Shown here piece by piece: positions 10,139 to 17,881 of a stretch of DNA of 37,510 nt. The position numbers and the translations under genes are program-made. The first letter of the stretch is position 1. Every line of letters begins with the position of its first letter. The notes below the pieces were generated by a model that did not search any database, was not told the origin of the DNA, and worked only from the letters and a program-made list of their open reading frames with translations. Source of the DNA: a virus; IMG/VR virus record IMGVR_UViG_3300021085_002655, positions 1-37,510 of that record; one strand, given 5' to 3'.

Positions 10139-11379
10139 TAAAAGGGAGCTTTTTAAAAGTCCCTATTGAAAGTTATTTAGAACTACTAGGTATAGAGGCT
10201 ATACCTTCACAGAGGGCTTTAATCAATGCTATTAATAATGATAAGTATCGCTTTATTGTTGGTGCTCTTAGTAGGCGGCAAGGAAAAACATATATTGGTA
10301 ACATTATTGCCCAATGTGTCGCCCTCGTACCGGGATGCCATGTACTTATTGTGTCTCCTAATTACAACCTTAGTAACATTTCTTTTGATCTCCAAAGAAA
10401 TCTTATAAAACATTTTGACCTGGAAGTAGCGAGAGATAACGCAAAAGATAGAGTAATTGAACTCACTAATGGGTCTACAATTAGACTCGGTTCCGTGAAT
10501 CAAATTGATTCCGTTGTAGGAAGAAGCTATGACTTTGTTCTCTTCGATGAAGCGGCATTGGCAGATGGAGAAACTGCCTTCAATGTTGCCATCAGACCTA
10601 CTCTTGACAAGCCGGGGTCTAAAGCTTTATTTATTAGTACTCCTCGCGGAAGGAATAATTGGTTTAGTCGTTTTTATAATCGTGGCTTTACTGATGAATT
10701 TGATGAGTGGGTAAGTATAAAAGCAACTTGGCAAGATAATCCTCGAGCATCGGAATCTGATATTGCAGAAGCTCGTCGTTCTATGAGTCAAGCAGAGTTC
10801 TCCCAAGAATATGAAGCAGACTTTAATATCTTCGAAGGGCAAGTATGGAACTTTGATTACGATAACTGTATAGCTGACTTATCAGAAAAAGATTTTACAG
10901 GTTGTGATATTATCTCAGGACTTGACGTAGGTTTTAAAGATCCAACCGCTTTTTGCTGTTTAGCTTATGACGGGGATAAGTACTATTTAATGGAAGAGTA
11001 TTATGCCGCAGAGAGAACAACAGAAGAACATGCAGGTTTCTTAGCTGAAATTATTGATAGAAGAGAAGTAGATTACTGCTTTATTGATGCTGCGGCGGCT
11101 CAGACAAGATTTGACTTTGCGCAGCAGTACGATATTTCTACTATAAACGCTAAAAAATCTGTGGTAGATGGAATAGGGCATGTAGCTAGTCTTGTTGACA
11201 ATGGTCGCTTAATAGTAGATCAAAGCTGTACAGAGGTTCTTCGTAGTCTTGACCAGTACAGGTGGGATCCAAACCCTAACTTAATACGTGAGAAGCCGGT
11301 ACATGACTCTTCTTCTCATATGGCGGATGCATTGAGATACGCACTTTATAGTTTTGAAGAGAACGCGCCAACATTTTAA
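10099..11379 (+). CDS. terL: Terminase large subunit (packaging ATPase and nuclease)
   Basis: The motor that cuts concatemeric DNA and pumps it into proheads. From ATG 10099 it is 426 aa: an ATPase domain with a Walker A variant SRRQGKT (58-64), Walker B FVLFDE (146-151) and coupling motif FISTPRG (178-184), then an RNase H-like nuclease domain with aspartates in SGLDVGFKDPT (D276), YCFIDAAAA (D330) and near the C-terminus in HMADALRYALYSF. The upstream ATG at 10066 would add 11 residues (MCMRSMRVRGR) that are read from the Cys-cluster gene in another frame; 10099 has GGGG at a reasonable distance and is preferred. Complete and intact. Followed by a new promoter rather than a terminator. Confidence 0.93.
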   Translation: MEVSRKDIYQESIIKGSFLKVPIESYLELLGIEAIPSQRALINAINNDKYRFIVGALSRRQGKTYIGNIIAQCVALVPGCHVLIVSPNYNLSNISFDLQRNLIKHFDLEVARDNAKDRVIELTNGSTIRLGSVNQIDSVVGRSYDFVLFDEAALADGETAFNVAIRPTLDKPGSKALFISTPRGRNNWFSRFYNRGFTDEFDEWVSIKATWQDNPRASESDIAEARRSMSQAEFSQEYEADFNIFEGQVWNFDYDNCIADLSEKDFTGCDIISGLDVGFKDPTAFCCLAYDGDKYYLMEEYYAAERTTEEHAGFLAEIIDRREVDYCFIDAAAAQTRFDFAQQYDISTINAKKSVVDGIGHVASLVDNGRLIVDQSCTEVLRSLDQYRWDPNPNLIREKPVHDSSSHMADALRYALYSFEENAPTF

Positions 11380-11399
11380 ACGTAACGAAAAAATAATTC

Positions 11400-11428
11400 T
11401 TGACTTTCAACTAACCCGAATATATAAT
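11400..11428 (+). promoter_or_regulatory. Late promoter before the HNH-portal-capsid genes, predicted near-leaderless
   Basis: TTGACT (11400-11405), 17-base spacer, TATAAT (11423-11428). Eight bases separate the -10 from ATG 11437. The 18 bases GAAAAAATAATTCTTGAC ending in the -35 are repeated exactly at the promoter at 20608-20636. Confidence 0.88.
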
Positions 11429-11436
11429 TTATAAAA

Positions 11437-11823
11437 ATGGTAGAGCTAAAAAGAGATCCGATAAAATACATTAGGGATAAAGCAAAAGCTAAGTATGAAA
11501 AAGCCTCCTCTTGCGAGATTTGCGGAGTCAAGATTAAATTAGATTTTCACCATTACTTTACTTTAGCTCCATTGTATCATAAATGGATTAAAGAGAAACA
11601 ACAACTTCGTCCCGAACACTATACAGATGAGTATCTGATTATTTGGAGAGACGAGTTTATAGACGATAATTGGCAAGAGCTGTATAATGATACAGTCACT
11701 CTTTGCCATGATCATCACCTCAAGCTTCATAGCATTTACGGCCGTAATCCACCACTTCATACGGCCAAAAAGCAAATGCGCTGGGTAGAAATACAAAGAG
11801 AAAAACAACATGGCATGGTATAA
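11437..11823 (+). CDS. HNH-type endonuclease
   Basis: A 128-aa protein with a zinc-ribbon HNH arrangement: CEIC (C26, C29), KLDFHH (H38, H39), then after an insertion NDTVTLC (N84, C90) and HDHHLKLH (H93, H94, H98). The pattern CxxC...HH...N...C..HH is that of phage HNH nucleases, which often lie beside terminase and assist cos cleavage (as gp74 does in HK97). The insert between the first HH and the N motif (about 45 residues) is longer than in the smallest members. It starts at the predicted mRNA 5' end without a ribosome-binding site and overlaps the portal gene by 14 bases. Confidence 0.82.
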   Translation: MVELKRDPIKYIRDKAKAKYEKASSCEICGVKIKLDFHHYFTLAPLYHKWIKEKQQLRPEHYTDEYLIIWRDEFIDDNWQELYNDTVTLCHDHHLKLHSIYGRNPPLHTAKKQMRWVEIQREKQHGMV

Positions 11824-13003
11824 CTTCTGGCAAGAAGAAAAGTTAAATCCCGCGCAAGAAGAGATTGTTGTTAGTCTCGAAGGCTCGGGGCCGATCGCTT
11901 CCCGAGAAATTATTACTAATTACAGGGCGTATTATGAATACTTAGAAGTAGTCAATCGCGCTGTAAATATGATTGTAGATGATGCAGCTGAAATTCCTCT
12001 AAGAATAGGAGAGCCGGTTCAAGGATTGAATTCGGTAACCAAAGGGGTTAGACGTTCTCGTGTTGACTTATTGCTTAACAAAGAGCCGAATCCTTTCCAA
12101 GATATTTCCAGTTTTAAGCGAAACCTCATAATCGATTATATTCTAGATGGAAACATTTTTGTATACTTTGATGGGATTTCTCTGTATCATCTCCCTGCTA
12201 CTTATATGGATATCGAGCCCGATAAGAAAACATATGTTCGGGGATATACATTTCAAACTAATGTAGATTATCTAACTAAAGAAGTTATCCATATTAAGGA
12301 AAACTCTTTTCATAGTATTTACAGAGGGACTAGTAGATTAAGGGCTGCTCAACGAAGCATGTCACAACTTACTCGTATGAGAGAGTTTCAGGATAACTTT
12401 TTTAAGAATGGCGCTGTTCCCGGTCTTGTGATCAAGTCTCCTTCCGTTATTAGTGAGAAAAATAAGGAAAGGATGATTCAATCTTGGATGACCAGATATC
12501 GCCCAGACGGCGGAGGCAGAAGACCTCTAGTACTAGATGGTGGCATGGAATTGGATGCTATCTCAAATGTGAATTTTAGGGAGCTTGACTTTGAAGCTTC
12601 TATCGAAGGAGCAGAAAAAGAAATACTAAAAGTATTAGGCGTTCCTCCCATCATGCTTGACTCAGGAAACAATGCAAACATTCGTCCTAACCATAGAATG
12701 TATTACTTAGAGACTATTCTTCCTATTGTGGAGAAACTGACTAAGGCTATGGAGAGATACTTTGGTTTTGAGATTACACCGGATATTAGTAATATTCCTG
12801 CGTTACAACCAGAACTAAGAGACTCCGCAGCATACTATTCTACTCTTGTTAACTCTGGAATTATTACACCCAACGAAGCAAGAGAAGCGTTAAACTATGA
12901 TGAAATTTTTGGCTCGGGAGAAATAAGAGTACCAGCGAATATTGCGGGCTCCGCAGTAAACCCATCAGAGGGTGGAAGACCCGAAGAATCAGAGGAAGAC
13001 TAA
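11810..13003 (+). CDS. Portal protein (HK97-type)
   Basis: A 397-aa protein in the expected position between packaging and capsid genes. Recognisable portal blocks include RAVNMIVDDAAEIPLRI near the N-terminus, LLNKEPNPFQDISSFKRNLI, the central TRMREFQDNFFKNGAVPGLV, and KEILKVLGVPPIMLDSG. The chain ends in an acidic low-complexity tail (EGGRPEESEED). Portal dodecamers form the DNA entry channel and dock the terminase. The ATG at 11810 overlaps the HNH gene and the stop abuts the next start (one base after 13003). Length is typical for the family (380-450 aa). Confidence 0.88.
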   Translation: MAWYNFWQEEKLNPAQEEIVVSLEGSGPIASREIITNYRAYYEYLEVVNRAVNMIVDDAAEIPLRIGEPVQGLNSVTKGVRRSRVDLLLNKEPNPFQDISSFKRNLIIDYILDGNIFVYFDGISLYHLPATYMDIEPDKKTYVRGYTFQTNVDYLTKEVIHIKENSFHSIYRGTSRLRAAQRSMSQLTRMREFQDNFFKNGAVPGLVIKSPSVISEKNKERMIQSWMTRYRPDGGGRRPLVLDGGMELDAISNVNFRELDFEASIEGAEKEILKVLGVPPIMLDSGNNANIRPNHRMYYLETILPIVEKLTKAMERYFGFEITPDISNIPALQPELRDSAAYYSTLVNSGIITPNEAREALNYDEIFGSGEIRVPANIAGSAVNPSEGGRPEESEED

Positions 13004-13330
13004 ATGAAAAAAACAGAAGTACTAAAGACCTTAGTTGACTTCTTCCACGAACAAGGAAGAGTACTAAGAAAAACGGAATATTATAGACTAGGCGCAGACG
13101 TATGGCCTATCCATCCTAGACTTCTAACAAGATACTTTAGGGGCAGAGGTTATAACTCTATCCTTAAAACTGCACAACATATGTATCCGGCAGACTGGGC
13201 TTCAATCGGCACTGCGCCCGTTGAAGCTCCGAAGCCTGTTAAAAAGCCCGTTCTTGAACCGGCTTCAGAAGACGATCTTTCTCCTCTGGAGAAATTAAAG
13301 TCTTTAAAAGAAGGAGAATCAAGTGAATAA
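13004..13330 (+). CDS. 108-aa hypothetical protein between portal and protease-capsid genes
   Basis: A protein starting MKKTEVLKTLVDFFHEQGRV directly after the portal stop. The N-terminal 65 residues are basic and helical (RKTEYYRLGADVWPIHPRLL, RYFRGRGYNSILKTAQHMYP), resembling a small DNA-binding domain. The C-terminal part is proline- and acid-rich (APVEAPKPVKKPVLEPASED), likely flexible. It ends with GEGSSE-like codons overlapping the protease start by 8 bases. I do not recognise the family; a head-assembly or DNA-binding accessory role is plausible from position. Confidence 0.7.
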   Translation: MKKTEVLKTLVDFFHEQGRVLRKTEYYRLGADVWPIHPRLLTRYFRGRGYNSILKTAQHMYPADWASIGTAPVEAPKPVKKPVLEPASEDDLSPLEKLKSLKEGESSE

Positions 13331-15377
13331 GATTTTTCACATTGGCTCCACATTTAAAGCGTTTGAAGAAGGGGATGATCTTCATATCGCTGGTATGGCT
13401 AGTACTAATAGTACTGACCGTGTTGGAGATGTAATTGAGACTGAGGCCTGGACAAAGGGCGGACTTCAAAATTACTTAAACAATCCCGTAATTCTTTTTA
13501 ATCATGACTACAATCAGCCGATTGGCCGAGCAATTACGCTTGGTACGAACGACAATGGTCTGCAGTTAAAAGCAAAAATTGCTAAATCTGCTGGTCACGT
13601 AGGTGAATTAATTAAAGAAGGTGTCCTTGGAGCTTTTTCAGTCGGGTTTCGAGTCAAGGATGCGGAATATATGACCGAAACCGATGGATATAAGATTAAG
13701 GACGCAGAATTACTGGAAGTTTCAGTAGTAACGGTTCCTGCTAACCAAGCTGCAACCTTTTCTCTTGCAAAATCTTTTAACTCAGAATCTGAGTACGAAG
13801 AATTCAAGAAATCTTTCAAAACCGAAGATTCCGTGGAAGAAAAACACATACTTAATATTCAGGAAACTGAAGACAAAGTAACTGTTGAGTTTGAAAAACA
13901 TTCTGAAACCGAGTCAATGCCTAAAGACTTATCACAAGTCGAAGTACAGGAGAAAACTATGAGTGATATCGATATCGATGCGATTGTGGCTGCTGCTGTC
14001 GAAAAGACCGCAACTGCAATGGCAATGAAAGACGCTGAGCGCAAAGCAGAAGAGCAAACGCGATTGGAAGCAGAGCAAAAAGCTGCTGAAGACGCACAAG
14101 TTCAAAAAGCTGCTGAAGAAGCTCGCATTGTAACCGCTGTTTCCAGCGGTACAGAAAAATTAATGGCTGACGTTGAAGCTAAAATGTCTGAGAAAGAAGC
14201 CGACCATATGGAAGTTGTCAAGCAATTCGAAAAAGAATTGTCTGAGAAATCTGAGGAAATTCAGAAGATGCGTGACAGTAAGCGAGTATTCGCTGACCGT
14301 GGCGAAAAATCTAGTTTCACAGAAGACGACATGGTAAACGCGCATATTCTAGGTGTAGTTACTAACAAAGGATTAGAAGGTACCAAGTTTGGTCGTTCTA
14401 TTCTAGAGAAAGCTACTAATAATACTGCGGGTGTTCGTTTGCCTGCTAGTGCTAGTGATGACTTTGAAACTACTGTTTCAACTGCTATCGAACGTGACAT
14501 TGAGCTCGAGCTTGTTCTCGACCCTCTGTTCCGTAAGATTCAGATGAACGCTGCTTCAATGGTTATTCCAACTATGCCTGATTCAGGTTATGCAGAATGG
14601 CTTAGCGCTAACGCTGCTGGAACAGGCGCAGGCGCTGCTCCTAAAGGTAACCTGGGTTCACGTGATGAAGCTTCACCCGGCGCCAATGCTGGGGTTACTT
14701 TAGGATCTAAAGTATTGACCGTTGAGAAGTTGGTTTCTAAGTCTTTTATGGCTAACGAAACTGAAGAAGATGCAATTATGCCTGTTCTTCCTTTGATTCG
14801 CGAAGCTATGGTTCGTGCACATGCACGTGCTATTGAGCATTCAATCCTTCAAGCTGGCTCTTCTGAAGTAGTAAACGCTGGCGGCCAGAATGGTTTGATC
14901 AAGCTTGCTACTGATGACACCAAAGTACTTGACTCCGGCGCTTCTGCCGGTGCCTATGTAGCTACTACTGCTGCTTTGTTGAACATGCGTCAAGCAATGG
15001 GTAAGTATGGTCGTCGTCCGAGTGACGTAGTATATATTGTATCTTTGGATGCATACTACGATATGCTTGATGATCCAGAATTCCAAGACGTCAACCTCGT
15101 TGGAAGTGATCGCGCTACTAAGATCTCAGGCGAAATTGGTCAGGCTTACGGCTCACCAATCATCGTTTGTGACGAGTTCACTGGCGGAAAGACTGCTAAC
15201 AAGGTTTGGGGTGTTGCTGTTAATGCTCGTAACTTCTTGGTACCAGTACTTCGCGGTGTTACTGTTGAGTCTGACTATGAAGTCGCTAACCAACAGCGAG
15301 TTCTTGTTGCTACGCAACGTCGTGGTTTCGACCAGATGTTTGCTGCTGCTGGACAAGTTGTTGCGCACAAGTGGTAA
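13323..15377 (+). CDS. Prohead protease fused to major capsid protein (HK97 fold)
   Basis: A 684-aa fusion. Residues 1 to about 160 are an HK97-type (U35) prohead protease with ILFNHDYNQPIGRA (H61), GAFSVGFR (S106) and ELLEVSVVTVPANQAA (E132). Residues about 213-325 are an alanine/glutamate-rich coiled coil that should act as the scaffold (delta) domain. Residues about 330-684 are the capsid shell domain, with the late strands VWGVAVNARNFLVPVLRGV and VLVATQRRGFDQMF. The protein starts GTG with AAGGAG six bases upstream. A second strong ribosome-binding site inside the gene would yield capsid without protease (see separate entry). It is followed by a terminator-like hairpin. Protease-capsid fusions are known in some siphoviruses but are a minority arrangement. 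Confidence 0.9.
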   Translation: MNKIFHIGSTFKAFEEGDDLHIAGMASTNSTDRVGDVIETEAWTKGGLQNYLNNPVILFNHDYNQPIGRAITLGTNDNGLQLKAKIAKSAGHVGELIKEGVLGAFSVGFRVKDAEYMTETDGYKIKDAELLEVSVVTVPANQAATFSLAKSFNSESEYEEFKKSFKTEDSVEEKHILNIQETEDKVTVEFEKHSETESMPKDLSQVEVQEKTMSDIDIDAIVAAAVEKTATAMAMKDAERKAEEQTRLEAEQKAAEDAQVQKAAEEARIVTAVSSGTEKLMADVEAKMSEKEADHMEVVKQFEKELSEKSEEIQKMRDSKRVFADRGEKSSFTEDDMVNAHILGVVTNKGLEGTKFGRSILEKATNNTAGVRLPASASDDFETTVSTAIERDIELELVLDPLFRKIQMNAASMVIPTMPDSGYAEWLSANAAGTGAGAAPKGNLGSRDEASPGANAGVTLGSKVLTVEKLVSKSFMANETEEDAIMPVLPLIREAMVRAHARAIEHSILQAGSSEVVNAGGQNGLIKLATDDTKVLDSGASAGAYVATTAALLNMRQAMGKYGRRPSDVVYIVSLDAYYDMLDDPEFQDVNLVGSDRATKISGEIGQAYGSPIIVCDEFTGGKTANKVWGVAVNARNFLVPVLRGVTVESDYEVANQQRVLVATQRRGFDQMFAAAGQVVAHKW
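13959..15377 (+). CDS. Nested in-frame start: capsid plus scaffold without the protease
   Basis: Within the fusion gene, AGGAG (13948-13952) lies 6 bases before ATG 13959, an ideal initiation site in the same frame (Met213, MSDIDIDAIVAAAVEKTATA). Initiation here gives a 472-aa protein with coiled-coil scaffold and shell domain but no protease. This would supply the several hundred capsid copies per protease that HK97-like assembly needs. Predicted from sequence only. Confidence 0.65.
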   Translation: MSDIDIDAIVAAAVEKTATAMAMKDAERKAEEQTRLEAEQKAAEDAQVQKAAEEARIVTAVSSGTEKLMADVEAKMSEKEADHMEVVKQFEKELSEKSEEIQKMRDSKRVFADRGEKSSFTEDDMVNAHILGVVTNKGLEGTKFGRSILEKATNNTAGVRLPASASDDFETTVSTAIERDIELELVLDPLFRKIQMNAASMVIPTMPDSGYAEWLSANAAGTGAGAAPKGNLGSRDEASPGANAGVTLGSKVLTVEKLVSKSFMANETEEDAIMPVLPLIREAMVRAHARAIEHSILQAGSSEVVNAGGQNGLIKLATDDTKVLDSGASAGAYVATTAALLNMRQAMGKYGRRPSDVVYIVSLDAYYDMLDDPEFQDVNLVGSDRATKISGEIGQAYGSPIIVCDEFTGGKTANKVWGVAVNARNFLVPVLRGVTVESDYEVANQQRVLVATQRRGFDQMFAAAGQVVAHKW

Positions 15378-15392
15378 GATAGTATCTAGGAT

Positions 15393-15423
15393 GGGAAGCT
15401 TTCGGGCTTCCCAAGCCTTTTTT
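15393..15423 (+). terminator. Hairpin terminator/attenuator after the capsid gene
   Basis: GGGAAGC-TTTCGG-GCTTCCC (15393-15412) is a perfect 7-base stem, followed by AAGCC and six T (15418-15423). The T run is five bases from the stem, so termination may be partial. There is no promoter between it and the connector gene at 15433. Confidence 0.75.
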
Positions 15424-15432
15424 GGAAAATAA

Positions 15433-16044
15433 ATGGCTGATTTAATTACTTTAGATGATTATAAATTACTAGAAGGGGTAAACTCTACTCAGTACGATGA
15501 AAAGTTCGAGACGCTAATTACGAGTGTAAGTAAGCTTGTCCGAACTTATTGTAACAGTGAGTTTGATACCTATGCCTCTGGTTCAGGATACACAGAATAT
15601 TTTGATATTCAGTGGGATACTCATACAGTTCAGTTAAAGTATAGCCCCGTTATTAGTATTACAAGTGTACATGAAAGAGTGGGCCAGGCTAGTGCTTATA
15701 CACAATTATACACTAATGGAGGAGGAACACCCCCTGAGTACTCGTGGTACTTAGACGCCTTTTCAGATTCTGTATTTAGAACACATGAAGGGGGTTCTTA
15801 CAAAGCTTGGCCTCATGGAGTAGGTTCTGTTAAAGTTGTTTATTTAGCTGGCTATGCAACTATCCCTTCAGACTTACAGTTAGCTATTGCAGACATTGTC
15901 ACATACTATCATAAGGATGAGTGGAAAGAGAGACAGAGTATTGGCTCTGCAACTCGCGAGGGTGCAGGAAGCTCCGCCATACGAAATGATCCAGGGTTTC
16001 CCGACCATATCCGTAGAGTCCTAGATATGTATAGAGTGTCATGA
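15433..16044 (+). CDS. Head-tail connector (gp6-like adaptor)
   Basis: A 203-aa protein starting MADLITLDDYKLLEGVNSTQ. The N-terminal helical pattern (TLDDYKLLEG... YDEKFETLITSVSKLVRTYC) followed by beta strands with YSPVISITSVHERVG and a late helical block LQLAIADIVTYYHKDEWKER is typical of the HK97 gp6 / SPP1 gp15 adaptor family that forms a ring under the portal. Position directly after the capsid gene agrees. The next gene overlaps by 4 bases (ATGA). The ribosome-binding site is weak (GGA), consistent with low need relative to capsid. Confidence 0.8.
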   Translation: MADLITLDDYKLLEGVNSTQYDEKFETLITSVSKLVRTYCNSEFDTYASGSGYTEYFDIQWDTHTVQLKYSPVISITSVHERVGQASAYTQLYTNGGGTPPEYSWYLDAFSDSVFRTHEGGSYKAWPHGVGSVKVVYLAGYATIPSDLQLAIADIVTYYHKDEWKERQSIGSATREGAGSSAIRNDPGFPDHIRRVLDMYRVS

Positions 16045-17375
16045 GTAAAGCATTTTTAAGAAAACTCTTAAATGAGCTAGATAGAGATCTTAGCAAGAAT
16101 AGTGACGAGTATAGAAGAGAGACATCCGACAGAAAAATAACTACATTAAAAATGACAGTAAATGGCCTAATGTCTCATAGCTACAAGCAACTGGGATCTC
16201 TAGTGCCTAAAAACAAAACAGAAAAAGCTCAGCTAGACGAGTTAATTAGAAGTGGTTGCGGATATATAGCAGAAGAGACTTTTAAAGCTGCAAAAGCAAG
16301 TTTCCCTGATAACATAAAAGGGAATAACTACTGGGCTTTTTCAGTTGTAGTAGATCAAGGACTAGAGACTCCGTTTGGTCACATGAGTATTTTTAATACT
16401 GTAAAGTCTTTCTATACTCAGCCAAAGAATGAATATATCGCTGCTCTGAATAACTTTTTTAATACTCGGGGAAAGAACGTAAATTTGGATAGTAGTAGTA
16501 ATCAGTTTTTTAACTTAGAGCACCTAGAACACGATTCTGTTGCGGAACAACAAGTTACAGACTCTATCAATAAGTTCGGTAGAAGGGGAGGCTCTTTTAA
16601 CACTAGAGGAGGTGATCTTACCGCTGCAGACGTAAAAGAGTTAGGGCTAGAGTTATTTCTATCTAAAACAGGTACGTTGGACAACGATACTATAGTAGTA
16701 GGCTTAGGTTCCAGAGTAGTAAATGCAGCTAAGTCTGGGGGAGAAAGAGCACTAAAAAAGCTTTATCAGGACACGATAAAAGAAGCTCTTATACGACTAG
16801 ATTATTCAGAAAGCTTTGACGATAGACCCGGATCCGATAGTAGAAATGTTATTCGTCAAAAAAAGCTAAAGAAAAGAGTAAAAACAAAGCTAAACAAAAA
16901 CATAAAAACTACAATAAAGACAGAACCGATTAAATTATCTAAAGGTTCTGTTAGCAAAACAAAGAAGAGAAAAACAAAGGTAACTAAAACTGAAGCGAGT
17001 CTAGGGACGTTAAGCGTAACCAAAGGCAAAGCGTCAAAAAAAGAGCCTTCCTATTCTAGTTTTATGTCATTACAAGTTTTAATTAATGCAAAGCTGCCTG
17101 ATAGAGTAAAGAAAAATATGATGTCCCCTTCACTACAAAATAGAACGGGAAGATTCGCTGAGAGCGCGCGAGTAGTGGATATAACACAAACAAAGAAAGG
17201 GTTTCCGAGCATAGGTTTTACCTATCAAAAAAATCCTTACCAAATATTTGAGCAGGGTTCTGGAAAGACTCCTTGGGCGAGTGCAAGCAGAGACCCCAGA
17301 AAATTAATAGATAAATCTATAAGAGAAATAGCCCTAGAGTTAATAGAGGGAAGGTTCTATACTAGGAGGGTTTAA
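16041..17375 (+). CDS. Neck/tail-completion-type protein with a lysine-rich linker
   Basis: A 444-aa protein between the connector and the tail terminator, where a head-closure or neck protein is expected, but much longer than the usual 110-180 aa. Three parts are visible: an N-terminal helical domain (about 1-250), a strongly basic low-complexity linker (about 268-335, for example RQKKLKKRVKTKLNKN and SKTKKRKTKVTKTE), and a C-terminal domain of about 100 residues (from FMSLQVLINAKLPDRVKKNM) with RTGRFAESARV, FTYQKNPYQIFEQGSG and DPRKLIDKSIREIA. The C-terminal domain looks like the neck-protein fold by itself, so the N-terminal part may be an added domain. The basic linker could contact DNA in the neck. 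Confidence 0.65.
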   Translation: MSKAFLRKLLNELDRDLSKNSDEYRRETSDRKITTLKMTVNGLMSHSYKQLGSLVPKNKTEKAQLDELIRSGCGYIAEETFKAAKASFPDNIKGNNYWAFSVVVDQGLETPFGHMSIFNTVKSFYTQPKNEYIAALNNFFNTRGKNVNLDSSSNQFFNLEHLEHDSVAEQQVTDSINKFGRRGGSFNTRGGDLTAADVKELGLELFLSKTGTLDNDTIVVGLGSRVVNAAKSGGERALKKLYQDTIKEALIRLDYSESFDDRPGSDSRNVIRQKKLKKRVKTKLNKNIKTTIKTEPIKLSKGSVSKTKKRKTKVTKTEASLGTLSVTKGKASKKEPSYSSFMSLQVLINAKLPDRVKKNMMSPSLQNRTGRFAESARVVDITQTKKGFPSIGFTYQKNPYQIFEQGSGKTPWASASRDPRKLIDKSIREIALELIEGRFYTRRV

Positions 17376-17828
17376 ATGGCTACTAGAGATTATAGTACAC
17401 GAAGAATGGCTATTGTAAAAGCTCTTGAAACTAAGCTTAAGCTTATTAATGGTAATTTCCCTTATAGAACAAATCTATATAACAACGTACTGCCTCGATT
17501 AAAATTCTGGGACGAAGTAGAAGACTTTCCAGCAGTTCATGTGAGTGCCGGGTCGGAAACAAGACAGTACCAAGGCGGAGGATATAAAGACAGATTTCTA
17601 ACAGTTACTCTTCGGGTATATGTTCAAGAAGAAAATGCAATTTTTGCTCTTGAAAAGTTATTCGAGGACATAGAAACAGTTTTGGAAGACAATGGAAGTC
17701 TTTCCTACACAGACCAAGACGGGCAACCTCAACGTGTTCAGCAGATAACAATCTTGAGCTTGAGCACAGATGAAGGAGCCCTAGAACCTTTAGCAGTAGG
17801 CGAGATTATTTGCGAGGTTCGATACTAA
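17376..17828 (+). CDS. Tail terminator / tail completion protein
   Basis: A 150-aa protein that starts directly after the neck gene stop. The blocks DFPAVHVSAGSETRQYQGGG, DRFLTVTLRVYVQEENA, LEKLFEDIETVLEDNG and GALEPLAVGEIICEVRY match the tail terminator pattern (lambda gpU / SPP1 gp17 type): a hexameric ring capping the tail tube. Predicted alpha-beta mix with a closing strand, as in that family. Length typical. It precedes the tail tube genes, as expected. Confidence 0.8.
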   Translation: MATRDYSTRRMAIVKALETKLKLINGNFPYRTNLYNNVLPRLKFWDEVEDFPAVHVSAGSETRQYQGGGYKDRFLTVTLRVYVQEENAIFALEKLFEDIETVLEDNGSLSYTDQDGQPQRVQQITILSLSTDEGALEPLAVGEIICEVRY

Positions 17829-17879
17829 CCTTTTAGGTTAAGGACAGGGGAAACTGGTACAGTTTTCTCAGGAGAAATA
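17829..17879 (+). other. Structured leader before the first tail tube gene
   Basis: Two small hairpins are visible in the 53-base gap: TAACCT-TTT-AGGTTA and GAAACTG-GTA-CAGTTTTC, followed by CAGGAGA before ATG 17882. They lack T runs long enough for termination and may stabilise the tube mRNA 5' end. Confidence 0.45.
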
Positions 17880-17881
17880 TA

